DNA of 64,000 nucleotides from Lunularia cruciata (lineage: Eukaryota > Streptophyta > Marchantiopsida > Lunulariales > Lunulariaceae): assembly GCA_948567375.1 (NCBI GenBank), contig OX419760.1:60570911-60634910 (forward strand), read 5' to 3'. Of the stretch, positions 1 through 12,049 are shown piece after piece (the first letter of the stretch is position 1; the number at the start of each line of letters is the position of its first letter). The notes beneath the pieces are model-generated. The model had not been told where the DNA came from and did not search any database. It saw only the letters and a program-made list of their open reading frames with translations. Both the position numbers and the translations under genes were made by a program.

Positions 1-72
1 AAGTAACGAGCGACTCCCAAACATAATATATAATTGCGACTATAATATAATTATAGTCGCAAAGTGCTTTAC

Positions 73-2232
73 CTGAGAATAGACCACAGCCAGTTCCCTG
101 TTCCTGACATTTGCAGTAACCCCAGGGTCGTGATCCAGAAACAAATTGCGCTTGAACAGAAATTTGGGTGGACTTTCGCCTTCATCCTTCCGTCGGAACA
201 ACTTATCGAGCAAAGAATCACCAAAATTGGGTATCGTATTGTCATGTGATTGTTTCTTCTTGCGACAATTCAAATTCAAGAGCTTATAGCCATGAAAACT
301 ATCAACCACCTCCGGAAAGCAGTGGCCAGCCCACATGCTCTGGACCTCTGCCACATAAGTTTTGAAGGCGAGGGTTTTCTCCTCTGAAACCATACACATG
401 CGATCGGCAACGTGAGAGGTGCACCTCAAAGTACGTGTTGGTAACAAGCATTGGCATCTGGTTGTAACGAGGTTCAACAAACAGGTTATGTTTTAGATTC
501 CAAACAATGAGTGCATGATCCAAAATAATCAATCTGTAATTATTATGTGGCGATCCAATCGCTAACGATTTGCACCTTGATGACTGTCAACTTCACAAAG
601 GCAAAAGTATTTGGCTTCTGATAATCCCAGCATTTGTACTATCTTAACCACCACTTCCTCAGTGGATATCATTGGATCAAGTGGCATTGTCTGCAGAATG
701 CAATCTCACATTAGCATGTATTATCACTTTCCGGCTCGCAAACTGCTGCTCATATGAGATCTTATCCCGCAAAGGTTTTGTGAACGGGCTGTAATCCTCC
801 TCATAACTAAGTTAACGATGTCAAACTTTGCTGAGTAATCGTTCGTTTGTTCGTTTGACGCCCCTGTTCTTTTTCTCGCTTTTTCCAAAAAATTTCGACT
901 ATTTCTCAATTTGCGCGTGTCATGCTTGCGCAGGGATCATGGTAACCTTCTTTGTATTGTTCGAATTGTAACGAATGTCTCCGAAGGGCTTCTCGCTTTT
1001 TCGCTTTTTCGCTCCGCTTTTCTTTTGAGTGAGGCGATAGATCTGCCTTTGAAGGCTAAACTTGCAATTGTGATTACGACGAATATTCTAAAAAGAAGGA
1101 GATGCACTAGGTTTACCTTGTTGGTTGAATCCGGAAGATATATTGTTGCTGAAATGGTCCCCATCTTCTGATGAGCAAAACGACACCCGCGGGTGTGAGG
1201 AAACACGAGTGTTTTGTTGACAAGACGGTTTATGTTATGAGCACAGAAAGCAGTCTACTGTTTCAGCAGAAACGGACAAATTATTTCCTTCATGGCTCAG
1301 GAAGTGCACCTCTACAGCTTCAATTTCTTCCGGTGTAGGAAGCAAGTGCCTTTGTCCTGATTTAACTATCTTTGATAAACGCTTTGAACAATACGCTGCC
1401 AAACGTGGCGGATCTGATCCATTTCCCTTATTTACATTGCCACGAGCCACCTGGAGCAATTTTCTCATACAGTTAGTCCCAGATATATGAAGCTCTGGTA
1501 ATCATGTTAACATAAGGAAGTGAATGCCAGATATCCACTCTCAAGCACAGGTTTCTATTCAGTTCTGTAGAACAGCAAGGTTGGAAACAGCACGATTGAG
1601 AACATGGTCAGTACTAGCTGGAACGGAGGTATGAGACTTTTATAAACAGTTCAAACTTCTCACTTCTGATCTAAGGTTTAATCTTGATTGCCGATCTCTG
1701 GTGGTGTCAGGGAACTTGATGCTGGAGGCTTAATGGTAAACATGTGCAACTCCATGTGGGAACAGCTTGTATTGTTGACAAACAAAGGTGCACCAAAACG
1801 CAGATTGAGATGAGAATGCTTTAAAGTGACCTGCCTGTTCAAGATGAGCCTCCAAGACTGGCAGAAACAAAGACGAGGGAGCAAACATGCCACAAGCAAG
1901 AGCCATTGCCTGCCAGCCTTTGAGATTGCTATCGCTGCACGACCAATAAGGAGAAACATTTAAAAAGAATGTTCACTGCGATGGAACAAGTTCATTGGAG
2001 AGCAATGTTTATGGAAAGTTGTATGTTATAGATATTTCTAGAAAATAGCACAGAAAGAAAGAAGAGAGGGTAGTTTGGTGTTACCTGTCAGGGTTTTCAG
2101 TGGTTTGCTTACAAATTTGACAGTAAACCTCATCACGAAGATCGGAAATCCTAATGCCTAAAGATAACACTTGGTGGATGTTAACTGCTCCAGACTCACT
2201 TGAAGAGAGATCACCCATGTATGCCATTAAAT
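73..2232 (-). CDS. MyTH4-FERM domain protein, partial (3' end beyond left edge)
   Basis: Minus-strand exons, in coding order, with GT/AG boundaries I could read: 2232-2085, about 1934-1820, 1450-1310, 1167-1117, about 690-575 and about 347 (or 298)-73. The first three encode a MyTH4 domain: a YMGD motif, then LRDEVYCQICKQTTENP, then GWQAMALACGMFAPSSLFLP, then AAYCSKRL and PTPEEIEAVE. The next three read as the first FERM lobe: ATIYLPDSTNK, STEEVVVKIVQMLGL, and KFLFKRNLFLDHD. Exons 1450-1310 (47 codons) and 1167-1117 (17 codons) are phase 0, and 2232-2085 joins the next exon in frame. MyTH4-FERM modules link membranes or cargo to cytoskeletal motors. In plants the known carrier is the kinesin KCBP, but these exons resemble the myosin/PLEKHH type at least as well. 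No motor domain is in the window. The exon edge near 1820 and the phase of 690-575 are uncertain. Confidence 0.72.
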
Positions 2233-3483
2233 CTGCTCACACAAACACACATTCAAACATCCAAACTCTGGAGCTAAGAAGTAAGGACTGCCATTTGCTT
2301 AGCATTTACTCTGCAACTTCGACATGATTGCGAATATTATGATAATCTTACTATCCCAAGATATCCTTAATTGTTACTATATAAGGTGTGGATGCTACAG
2401 CTTGACACCAGGACAAACTACCGTTCAGATACTGGGGGAGACTTTGTGCGGGAAGGGGGGATTACAGGCAACAGGTTGAATTACGTGCAAACACAGCCAC
2501 CGCATCATGCTTGTCTCGAGGTTGCACGGTCTTTAGTAGCGGCTCTTTCAGAGGCTTCTGCAAATGCAGAAGTCCGTGAGGCAAGGTTCAGGTTTGCACA
2601 TTATATGAGCAACAAGGAAATAATCGGAGAGCAGGATGACTTAGGCAATGAGGAAGTTACTCATGATCCCTTGCATGCCAAGGCCTTTCGAGAGTCTAAG
2701 ACGCTGTATGTACGAGTATGAAATGTTCCTGCCTTAACTGAGATGACAAAACCAATCGTTGTTGGTTTCTGGAAACAACCAGAATTATATGCTTTAACAT
2801 ACTGCTGGTTAAAAGTACCTTACATGAACTCCGAAATAGGTTGCAACAAGTCCGTGTGGCAGAAGAAACACGTCGGAAAACCCTTACCTCAAATCATTGG
2901 TTGCTGCTCTATCATTTATAGTTTTACGTGCATAAACACGGATGGATGTTTTCATACAATGAACTACGGTCTATACATATACCATTCATCTGCATGCTTA
3001 GTTGATATTACTTGCCTTGGCGAAACTAATAACTTTGTCCATGTCGACATTGCCCCGCCAGCATCCTTTCCTCTGAGGTCTGAAGTTGCTTTTAGCGTAT
3101 CCTGCGTACGAAAGGTCCCTCCTAAGAGATGCTTTCCGAGCAGATACCGATGCTCTGTAGTGTAGCTCATTTATTGGCTGAGAGGGAGTCTCTCTACATA
3201 CACAGCAGACGTTAGTTCCAGCGCACAAACTTTCCTTTGACTGAAGGTTTGAATCGCGGGGCATACAATTGCTTCCCATTTCTGGGATGCCGAGAAGTCC
3301 GATTTGACCTAGTAGATCAAAATAGCACGCTTATTTTACACGAAAGGGTTCAATGATCATGTTATCACTGCCATTTACTTTGTTAGAAAACGTAGACATG
3401 CTGACAATTCTAAAGCGGAACTGAATAGCAACAAAATTCTTTCTCTATCTTCGATTGTGATTGCAAAGGAAATTTGAACTCAC

Positions 3484-5791
3484 AATTTGGCGTTTCCCTC
3501 GTCAGCCGGAGGCTCTTCTACAGGCTGAATTTCCGAGATGGATGATACGTCTGACTCTGGAATCCGAGGTCATTGTTATAGACAATTCATGATACAGTGT
3601 CCAGGCTGACTAGACTTCATAAAACCTGAAACTTCAAGTTAAGGCTGACTAATATGCTTGACAGAATGTTTTCCGTCTATGATGGAAACCAGAATGTAAC
3701 TCAGGAAGCTCACAGTTAAAATCGTAAGATCATTAGACAAGACATTCAGGTAGTGAGATTATTAGGTTCATGGATGTCTCTCAGGATCTGTTAACTGCTG
3801 GAAGATACGAAACCTCCCATATGCTTCACCTACATATGTTTCTTCTCTACCTTATGTTTTGGGTGAGGAGATCCATCTCAAATGGCGACCAATGTAATGA
3901 CCTCCAAACAACGACGACGGAACGAATAACAAATCTTCGGTATCAGCACTCCCAAAGACTTACTTCGTCTAGCGGTCGTCGGAACCTGTGAGATGATTGA
4001 AAGTCGATGCAGTTGCTCGCTCTGTTTCCGTGCGAGTGTTAGCAATTTTTGGACACTGGCAGGTGTTCCTGAGCACAGCAGAAAAGTGAGCTACCTGAGA
4101 TCGGACTCAAGAGTGATCGTCAACTTTTCATAATATGCAAGTCCGCTCCAAAAATACCCTACCTTGGTTTCCGTTTTCTCCACAAGTTTAACATATAGAG
4201 ACTTTACTCGCAGAGATTACAAAGTTGCAGGTTTAGCTCAGACAGGAGACAATGGAGGTCTCGTTTGAGTATGTGAATTGCAGGCGAGGTTAGTTTGCCA
4301 AGCGTGGAACACTAGATACTGTCGCGGTTTGGCCCCACCTGGTGAGGTTGGTGTAGAATCACTTGTTCCACTTTTTGCACTTTTCTCACTCGTTGGACTA
4401 CTCGGAGCCTCCTTATTTTTGTCATCATAACCCTCCATTTTATAACCTTTCCCCGTAGATACTGTGGCTCAACTTTCCTTTGTAGGAAGAGTTTCCTCCA
4501 TTGGGAAATCTGTGAAGCTACCACCGAAGGTCACATAGCTGTGGCCTATCCAACAGTTTGAGTCTGTCTATCCCATCAGTGCCTTCCATGGTTGAGCTTG
4601 CTGAATGGCCATATTTCTTTCATTTCTCGTCATTTCTGAAGTACATAAATTTCTTTAATGTCCATCACTCGAGGTTAAATTTCGACTTTTGATCTCTGCC
4701 CTTGGTCTCTTGATATCCTGTCTGATGATACTAGGTACTTTACCCTGATGTTTTGCTTTGCTTTGTTTATCGTCAACTACGGTTGCATCTTCTGAAGTCA
4801 CCCTACTCCTTCGTCGGGTCGCAACTCATTCATAGTTTGAAGTACTTTACAGAATCTGATTTGCTCAAAGCAGGCAGAGGGTTGCGTGTGAAAAGAATCC
4901 TGAACCTCTTTCAGGAAGTTCCTCAGCACATCGGGCGTGCAGTCACATCTATAGAATAGCTAGGCAAGGCCGGAAGGAGCTTTATTAATCTAGTGCTAAA
5001 CAGAGGCATTGTAGACCATCATATGTAAACCTTCTACTCAACAGCGAACGTGTTGAAAGCCATAAACTATGAGAGTGCCGTAATATTTCAGGCTTTCCTA
5101 AACCTGTTGCCATCCAACACCATTCGCGCTAATAACCCGAAAACCTCATCTTCCAACCTGTAAAAGACCTCATTACTTCATCTCTTTCTGTTCTCTCTCC
5201 ACACATTGTGACTCGGTCACCAGGCTGACATAGTCGATCAATCCAGCTTGACGATCGAGAAATATGCTTCTTAGATGACTGTCAAGCGTGGCTGCAATTG
5301 CTCGACCTTATCACCCGTCCTTTACCACGTTGGAGGACATTCCTTGCATGCCCTACAGAGTGATGAACGAGACGGTGTAAGAAAAAACGCGGTGTTATCT
5401 GACAATCATGTTCAATCGTTTGACCATAGCTAGTCAGGCATGAAGTTTCCGAAGTAATATGAGGGAAAGAAACCTGGCAGTGTAGGTATTGTCGTGCGCG
5501 TACCTATTGTAGTCAAGGCAACTGACGCCGTGCTGTGCGAGGAAGCAACGACCACGAGCATGCTTAACGCTTGGAGTCATCATCTTACGGCTTTCAGAGA
5601 TATCAGCTCATTGATAGAATTCTGTTAATCTTTAACTCTTGCGTTGAGGTCGAGTTGTCACTACTCACAAGTTGGTTATTTATCTTTCCGGCCTCGAGTT
5701 GAAAAATCCAGCGACGGTTAGCTTCAAGCATCAAATTCATTTGCTTCCACGTTTCCACTGCGAACGATCGGAGTCCATTCACACAGCCCAT
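3484..5791 (-). CDS. candidate 5' coding exons, probably of the same MyTH4-FERM gene
   Basis: Several minus-strand segments look like exons. A possible first exon 5791-5669 starts with ATG, encodes 41 codons (MGCVNGLRSFAVETWKQMNL at its start) and ends at a GTGAGT donor. Segments near 5300-5165 (TLDSHLRSIFLDRQAGLIDY) and 4948-4860 (DVLRNFLKEVQDSFHTQPSA) follow AG acceptors. Segment 4438-4320 encodes a Ser/Thr/Pro-rich disordered stretch. Segment about 3557-3484 encodes an acidic stretch (EIQPVEEPPADEG) and ends at a GTGAGT donor. All lie on the same strand upstream of the MyTH4 exons. No known domain is recognised in them, and the exons between 3484 and 2232 were not resolved. They could belong to a separate gene. 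Confidence 0.35.
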
Positions 5792-6270
5792 TCATTCTCC
5801 GCGCTTATTTCTGCAGCTTCCGCACTGTCAGTCCGTAATTGTCCTGTCTCGACTCACTCGACGACAAACTACAGAGATTTTCCATTCCGCCCCTTCACCA
5901 GAAAAAGACTGGTCAATATTTGGCACTTCGACTTAACTGACCCCCAACTGCGTCGTGGTCCCACGTGGTGTCCTCATTTGACGATTTGAGACATGAGAAT
6001 AAACTGAATAATAGTTGCCAGCACGAAGTCACTTCATGTAAACTATTGCTCGCAAATGCCACGTAGGACAACGTGGCACTCAGTTAAGTCCATTGCCACC
6101 TTCTGGTGTCAGCCAAGTCAAAGTCCCAAATAGGAGTATGTGGGTTTCACCACTAGCGTACTGTAAAGATAAACCCAGTCCTTTATGTGTTCTGATCCTC
6201 GAGATGTCACAGATCGGTACTGCAAATTTGGTTGTTATTTGAAGATGTAGAGTTGAGTGTATTTCATTCG

Positions 6271-6571
6271 ATTTAGGAGAAAAGAGAGAAAAAGGCGACC
6301 GCGTAGGAGAAATGAAGGATGGGAAGACCCCATCAAGCCCGTACAAGGGAGAGAAAAAAAGTAACATGGCGCTAAACCCCAATAGAGTCTGTATGAGAAA
6401 TCTGCCCTACCGCACCTAAGATATTTAGGAGAAAAGGGAAGAAGGCTACCACACTGAACACATGATGGGAACATCCCATCAAGTCGCACAAGGGAGAGAC
6501 AAAAGAGGTGAAATGAAGCTATGCTCCAATAGTATCAATATGAGTAATCTGCCCTGCCCCTAAGATATTAA
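6271..6571. repeat. tandem duplication, two ~150-bp units
   Basis: Units 6271-6422 and 6423-6571 share the order ATTTAGGAGAAAAG, a GATGGGAA...CCCATCAAG block, ACAAGGGAGAGA, and an AATCTGCCCT...CCTAAGATAT end. They are diverged. Open frames across them on the minus strand are by-products of the repeat. This marks the start of the repeat-rich part of the window. Confidence 0.65.
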
Positions 6572-9196
6572 AGCGTTGCAAGTCATAAGGTCTACAAACT
6601 ACCATGGCATCCTAAGAAGCATCACCTAGAGTGATTACTCTCCTATGGATTGCACCAGCCAGTTCTTTGTAGAGCAATGGACACACATTATCTAAAGTAT
6701 GCTACAAAGTACAAAAGTGAGAGTGATATCACCTAACGTCTAATATGATAAGCTTTTATGCACTTCCTCACAAATTTGTTGAACGTCATGTCCCTTGCTC
6801 CATATAACTCCAAGGATAGATGAACAAAGAGGTGATCTCATGACATACCTCTATACTTGGGAGACCTTGCATGTTGTTGCTTTGCTCACTGCCCATCCAA
6901 GAGTGCACCAATAGTAATCACTGAGTAATCACTCTTTCCAAGACTATATAATGCATAGGATCTATAACCACAACATCTGCCACTGTCACCTTACCATCTT
7001 GGACCAAGTACAAGTAGGCTTTGACACGTGTTGTCTACAATTAAATATGAATGCTCCCTCCAAGCAAGGTATCTACTCTCTCATGCCATAGCAAACACTA
7101 TATCCTTGATGATATCATGGGTAGCTATCCTTAATCCTCCATAAGTGCACTATGTCATATGGACTGTTGCTACATCTAATGTCAAACCACACTCACAAGT
7201 GAGTAACAAAGATGCAGACGGGTGGACCAAACCTAGGTGGAACCTAACCTAGGTGGAACCTCATCACTTTAGATAAAGTAGTTGTGTGAGTCAAAAAGCC
7301 CTAATGCATGGTCAAGCTAGGATCCAAGAGCATACACCCTTGTCGGAGCAAGAGCAAAGATGTGCTCTAGTAGCCCAAGGAATGGACAAGTCAACTAAGA
7401 GAGAATGTAACATATGTCGACACTGCCACTCCTATGACATGTATAATGATGTGCATATTGTGTAGGTAAGCCAATTTGATTAGGAGAATTAATTATTTTT
7501 GTGTTGAGTTCTCTTTTGTTATTTTAATCAGATTTTATCAAGCTTTGCTACAATATTTTGAGGAATTCTAGTTTTTTCCAGAAATTCTTTGTAAGACTTA
7601 TCTAAAATATCACATTTATTAAAATATTTTATATATTTCCACATTTCTTTACATGAGTATAACTATTGGTGAAATAAGAGACTTTAAGGCTAACTATTAT
7701 TGCTCTTTTCTGAGCAATATTGCTATTATAGTATCTAAATATGGTAATCTCTTATAAATCTAGAATTATGTTATCAACCCAAATCTAGAATTTTATTATC
7801 AACCCTCACTTTGTCTTCTCAATAACATTACTAAGTCAAATCTCAAAATAATACAAAGATTCTATAGTCCTTGAAATCGAGACAAACTTGAAGAGCATTA
7901 TTTTCTTTACCCCCTTAGCATACTCACTATTGTCTAAAGAAATCTTGTAGGAGAAATTGTGCTCTTTGTACCCATTAAATCTTGATTATGGTACTTTAGA
8001 GTGTTTTGAAAGTATTTTTCTAAATTATTGCCATTAGTAACCAAAGAAAAAAAGGAAAAATGAAGATGGGATGGGGAAGAGGGCCCAAAAGGCAAGGAGT
8101 TGATTTAAGTTTTTGAGGGAAGAGGTGCAATTGTAAGGTCTGAGCTCATTCAAACATTAATCACGTGGTTTCTACTCTTTAAAAATAACTACTTTATTAA
8201 CTCTTGATAAAACCTAGTGTGGATCAATTATGATATATGAGTATTTGCATATATGTTTTTCACATAGCTCTTCTAACCAGGTAAGAAAACTACTTCTTGT
8301 TACGCCAGAAAATAGAATGCCATAAGCCAATAATTGGATTCCCATTGAGTCACCTAGCAACTCGTTGTCTAATGTAATGTCTCCTCCATCATCTTGCAGG
8401 TTTGATTTAGTAAGTTAGTGTGTTCTGAATATTGTAGCATCCCTTCACTCTTTTTTTTCAATTTCATTCTTCCTCAAGAATAAATGAAACCAGTAAAATT
8501 CCAAATAGTGTCTATAACTTCAGCAAACTTCAAAGAAGACCCTTGCTCCTAAATTTTAGTAGTCCTCAAGGTGTTATCAAGTCCTCTTTGAGAGTGATAC
8601 TTGAAAATATGGGAATCAGATTTGGCAATCTAAGAATTGAATTTTTTTGGAATCTCACTTTGCTGATTGCTTTTGGCCATGCAGGCTAGCAAGATTTTCT
8701 TTTATGTTCTCTATGGGGATTATCATATGCATTCTAGTATGTCTTCAAAGTTAGGTATTCTTCTTGATGTGCAATTCTATCTCTAACAAGGTTTTATATT
8801 GGTGTGTCCAATGCTATGGTCCTCTTTTGTAATCCACAAGCTATGGCTATCTTCATTAGCACATGCGCTTCTCCGCTGATATTTTTTGTGGCCAGTGATG
8901 GACAACATGGCAAAAAGACTTAAGTATGCTACTTTTTCTTATGATTGTTGATTATTGAAAAAATGCTCATCATATAGGTCTGATGTAGATATTTGGCTTA
9001 GATTTTTCTCATTCTGCCAATAATCTTACAAGTTTGATGCAATTGTAGGATTGCACTCTTTACAATATTTGGTGTCCAATACTCTTAGGTATTTTCTGTC
9101 CATTTTCTTTCTATGTTTTATTTCTTGGTTAATGAGAGTGGAAACATGTAACAATTTACTTAATGATATGAATTTACTATCAAGTGCCGTGCTCTT
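6572..9196. other. AT-rich sequence without a recognisable gene
   Basis: About 2.6 kb of AT-rich sequence with stops in all frames. Only short local repeats were seen, such as two copies of CCTAGGTGGAACCT near 7230-7260. No transposon domain, RNA gene or exon structure could be supported. It is probably decayed repeat or spacer. Confidence 0.5.
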
Positions 9197-9752
9197 TTAA
9201 TTGTGGAGCAACATAGATCTCATTTGCAAAGTTATGGTATGTGTAAGTATCTTACAACAACTTACAATATTTGCAGATATTGCAAGTTACAATATTTGTA
9301 AGTTATTGTATATCTCAACTTGCAAATCTTGTAGAAGTTAGTTCTAGCCTTCTTCATGTTATGGGCCTCAGTGTATATATTGGGAGCTGCCAAGTAAGTT
9401 GATATAATTTTAGTGTTTAGGCCATGATCACAGATCCAATTTAGAATAGTGATTTATTGATGTCCAGTCTTTAATTGTATAGCAACATAGATCTGAATTG
9501 CAAAGTTGTAATATGTGCAAGTCACAATATTTGTTAGTATCTTACAATAGCTTAACAATATATAGTAACTTACAATATTTGTAAGTTATTGTAAGTCTTG
9601 ACTTGCAAATATTGTAGGGTTTAGTTCTAGCCTTCTTCATGTTATGGGCCTTGATGTATATTTCAAGGGCTGCCAAGTAGGTTGATATAATTTTGGTGTT
9701 TAATTTATGAGTATAGATCTACTTTAGAGTAGCGATTTATTGATGTTTAGTT
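9197..9752. repeat. tandem duplication, two ~274-bp units rich in TTACAATATTTG
   Basis: Units 9197-9470 and 9471-9752 share AGCAACATAGATCT, GTTCTAGCCTTCTTCATGTT, GGGCTGCCAAGTA-GTTGATATAA and GATTTATTGATGT in the same order. Inside each unit the 12-mer TTACAATATTTG and its complement recur, so part of the unit can fold back on itself. No coding content was seen. It may be a repeated part of a decayed mobile element. Confidence 0.7.
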
Positions 9753-9954
9753 CTTATACAATTCTAGTCTATTTTTGAGTTAATAGTCATTGAAATTAAT
9801 TCAAGAGGATGGTTTTGTTGAATTTTATCAAATCTAACAAATAGAAGCAAGTTTTTACCATTTCAGCTCAAGATTCTTCATTATGCATATTGGTAAGTCA
9901 CCTATTTACAAACTTTGCCTCTATTGTCTTGAAACTCATAGTTTAATAAGAAAG

Positions 9955-10655
9955 TGTAATACCAAGAGCTACCCATATGATCTAGATGTGAAATTTGGTT
10001 TGGTATTATCTAAAATGATGTTATACATGATGGAAAAGATAGATCAGATAGAAGTACACCAAAAGAGTAATTCTACTAATAGGGTAGAAATCAAAATAGA
10101 CTTGAAAACCTTAGAACCAATAGCTAGACATGATTTAAAGGTGAGAATTGGTTTGATAACATCTGGAAGTATGTTACACATGATGGAATAAATAGATCAA
10201 AAAGAGGTATCACCAAAAGGAGACTTCTATTAATAGAATAGGAATTGAAATATGCTTGAAATCTTTGAAGGCAATTTTGGAGGCATAAACAGATGAATTA
10301 GGCCTAAAAAATGTGTAGATCCTCCCAACAAAGAAAAGGCTAGCCTTCCCTCTGCTTGGTTTGTCTCATTGAGAGCTCTCCAACGGTATCTCACCCATGT
10401 GATTATGAGATTCCTACAAGAAGATTCCCTAAAAGATTCCCTTTGGTCAAAGCTTGTTTGACCAACCAGATAGGACCAGGACCAACATGTCACCCATCCA
10501 AGTAAGTAATCCAAGGGTGGAGCTTGCTGACATGTCACCTATCTATGTGCCTAATCCTATGGTGGAGTTTCCTTGGAGGAGATCCTCCTTGTTTACATAA
10601 TAAAGAGAAGGTGCTCCTTTAGGGCATCAGAGTTTGAGTGTGAAAGTTGTGTTTG
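9955..10655 (+). mobile_element. truncated LTR of family C, plus orientation
   Basis: It begins TGTAATACCAAGAGC and runs as the reverse complement of the family-C LTR at 16856-17598, including the internal duplicated block, the GAATTAGGCCTAAAAAATGTG stretch and the CCACTCTTGG-type promoter-distal part. Similarity fades after about 10655, before the expected TATTACA end. No internal coding region flanks it, so it is a solo or truncated LTR. Confidence 0.7.
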
Positions 10656-11628
10656 TGCATCTATGTTTCCTTGCTATCCTTGCAACATTATGTAAAGCAA
10701 CTAGTTTTTTGGTTTTCCTTCTTGTGGAGTGAAAATAGTTTCCATCCTTTGCTCTAAATGTATGTTTTGTAGTTGAAACATTATTTCTACTTGCTAAGAT
10801 TACAAAACAAGAATACTTTAGTGATTTTTTTATATCTTTAGAACCATCTTGGTACAACATACCTTTGGTATTGTTAGTTTGAAATTATTGATACGTCCAA
10901 GTCAAATTGCTCAAACAGATGACATGAACAACTCTTATGGTTATTATTAGATCTCTTTGATCATTAGTCATACCTACTACATCTAATTTGGATATACAAT
11001 GTAAATAGGACAATGAAAAGTCTCTCTTGACAAAATTTGATAAGGAGAATCAAGAGAGTAGGTCATCTAACATGACTAGTTGTTGCAATTTCCACAATTT
11101 GTCATATTATCCATTGTATTGCAATCAAGTAGTGGTCTTCTCCACTATAGAACGCACAATGCAATACAATAGACCAAATGTTTATGAAATAGCAAAATTC
11201 TTGATCTTAGAATCCTTCACTCTCTTCTATCTTTCTATGAGAGTTTGATACTTTCATGTGATTTTCTAAGAGCTTAAAACTGCCTAGTTTACAACTAAGG
11301 AGGTGCAAACATTTTGCTCATAGACAAATTTGCTATGCAAGCTCTACATAGAACATAAGTTGGAACATCAAGTTTGCAAATCACAACCTTCAAAGTTGTA
11401 GTAGGATGATTCTAACTTGAAAACAATGAGTTTACTCCTGACAACTTATATGCTTACTATGCTACCAAGCACCCTAGGTGCCTAAATGTAGGGACATTTG
11501 TCATATGGATTTTTATGCTTAATCTACATTGGCTTATTTTTTCTTTACATTGTTTTAATCTCTATTAGAAGGTGTGATAATGCATTGCCTACTATATTTG
11601 GCATCTAATAGCATGTAATACCATACCT
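10656..11628. other. AT-rich sequence without a recognisable gene
   Basis: About 1 kb with no supported coding region, RNA gene or recognisable mobile-element domain. Confidence 0.5.
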
Positions 11629-11754
11629 CATTAGTTTTTCTCTTTCCTTTTTCAAAATGTAGCTCCTACCATGGTGGACATCCAACTTGCATTAGTTTTT
11701 CTCTTTCTTTTTCAAAATGCAACTCATATCATGGTGGACATCCAACTTGCATTG
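11629..11754. repeat. tandem repeat, two 61-65 bp units
   Basis: Units starting at 11629 and 11690 both read CATTAGTTTTTCTCTTTC, then TTTTTCAAAATG, then ATGGTGGACATCCAACTTGC, with a few substitutions. Confidence 0.75.
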
Positions 11755-12049
11755 AGCAACAACAGATCCAATATCAAAGGTGATTTGCACATTTGCAAGA
11801 GGTAGATGTTGCTATTTATTTGGTCAAATTTATTGACAATGATACACATGCTCTTGGATAATGGGATTGTAGGGAGATGAATATACTATACCAACATTGC
11901 AAATCTAGAATGTGGATATTGGAGTGCACTTGTAGATCAATAGTATAATCCTTCATTCTCACTATGTTGTGACAATGGAAAAATTGCACTAACAATGCTT
12001 CTTGTATATCACCCTAAATTGGGACATATCTTTTCTAGCATTGTCAATC

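Noticed and set aside
40-480. 146-codon minus-strand open frame as a single gene
   Set aside because: Only its middle part is a FERM exon; the ends cross splice sites and intron sequence.
2371-2721. 116-codon plus-strand open frame
   Set aside because: No recognisable domain, antisense to the MyTH4-FERM gene region, no supporting exon signals; chance frame or unresolved exon cannot be told apart.
6080-6489. 100- and 84-codon minus-strand frames
   Set aside because: They lie on the 150-bp tandem duplication and have repeat-driven composition.
9883-10191. 102-codon plus-strand frame
   Set aside because: It overlaps the family-C LTR fragment, which is noncoding.
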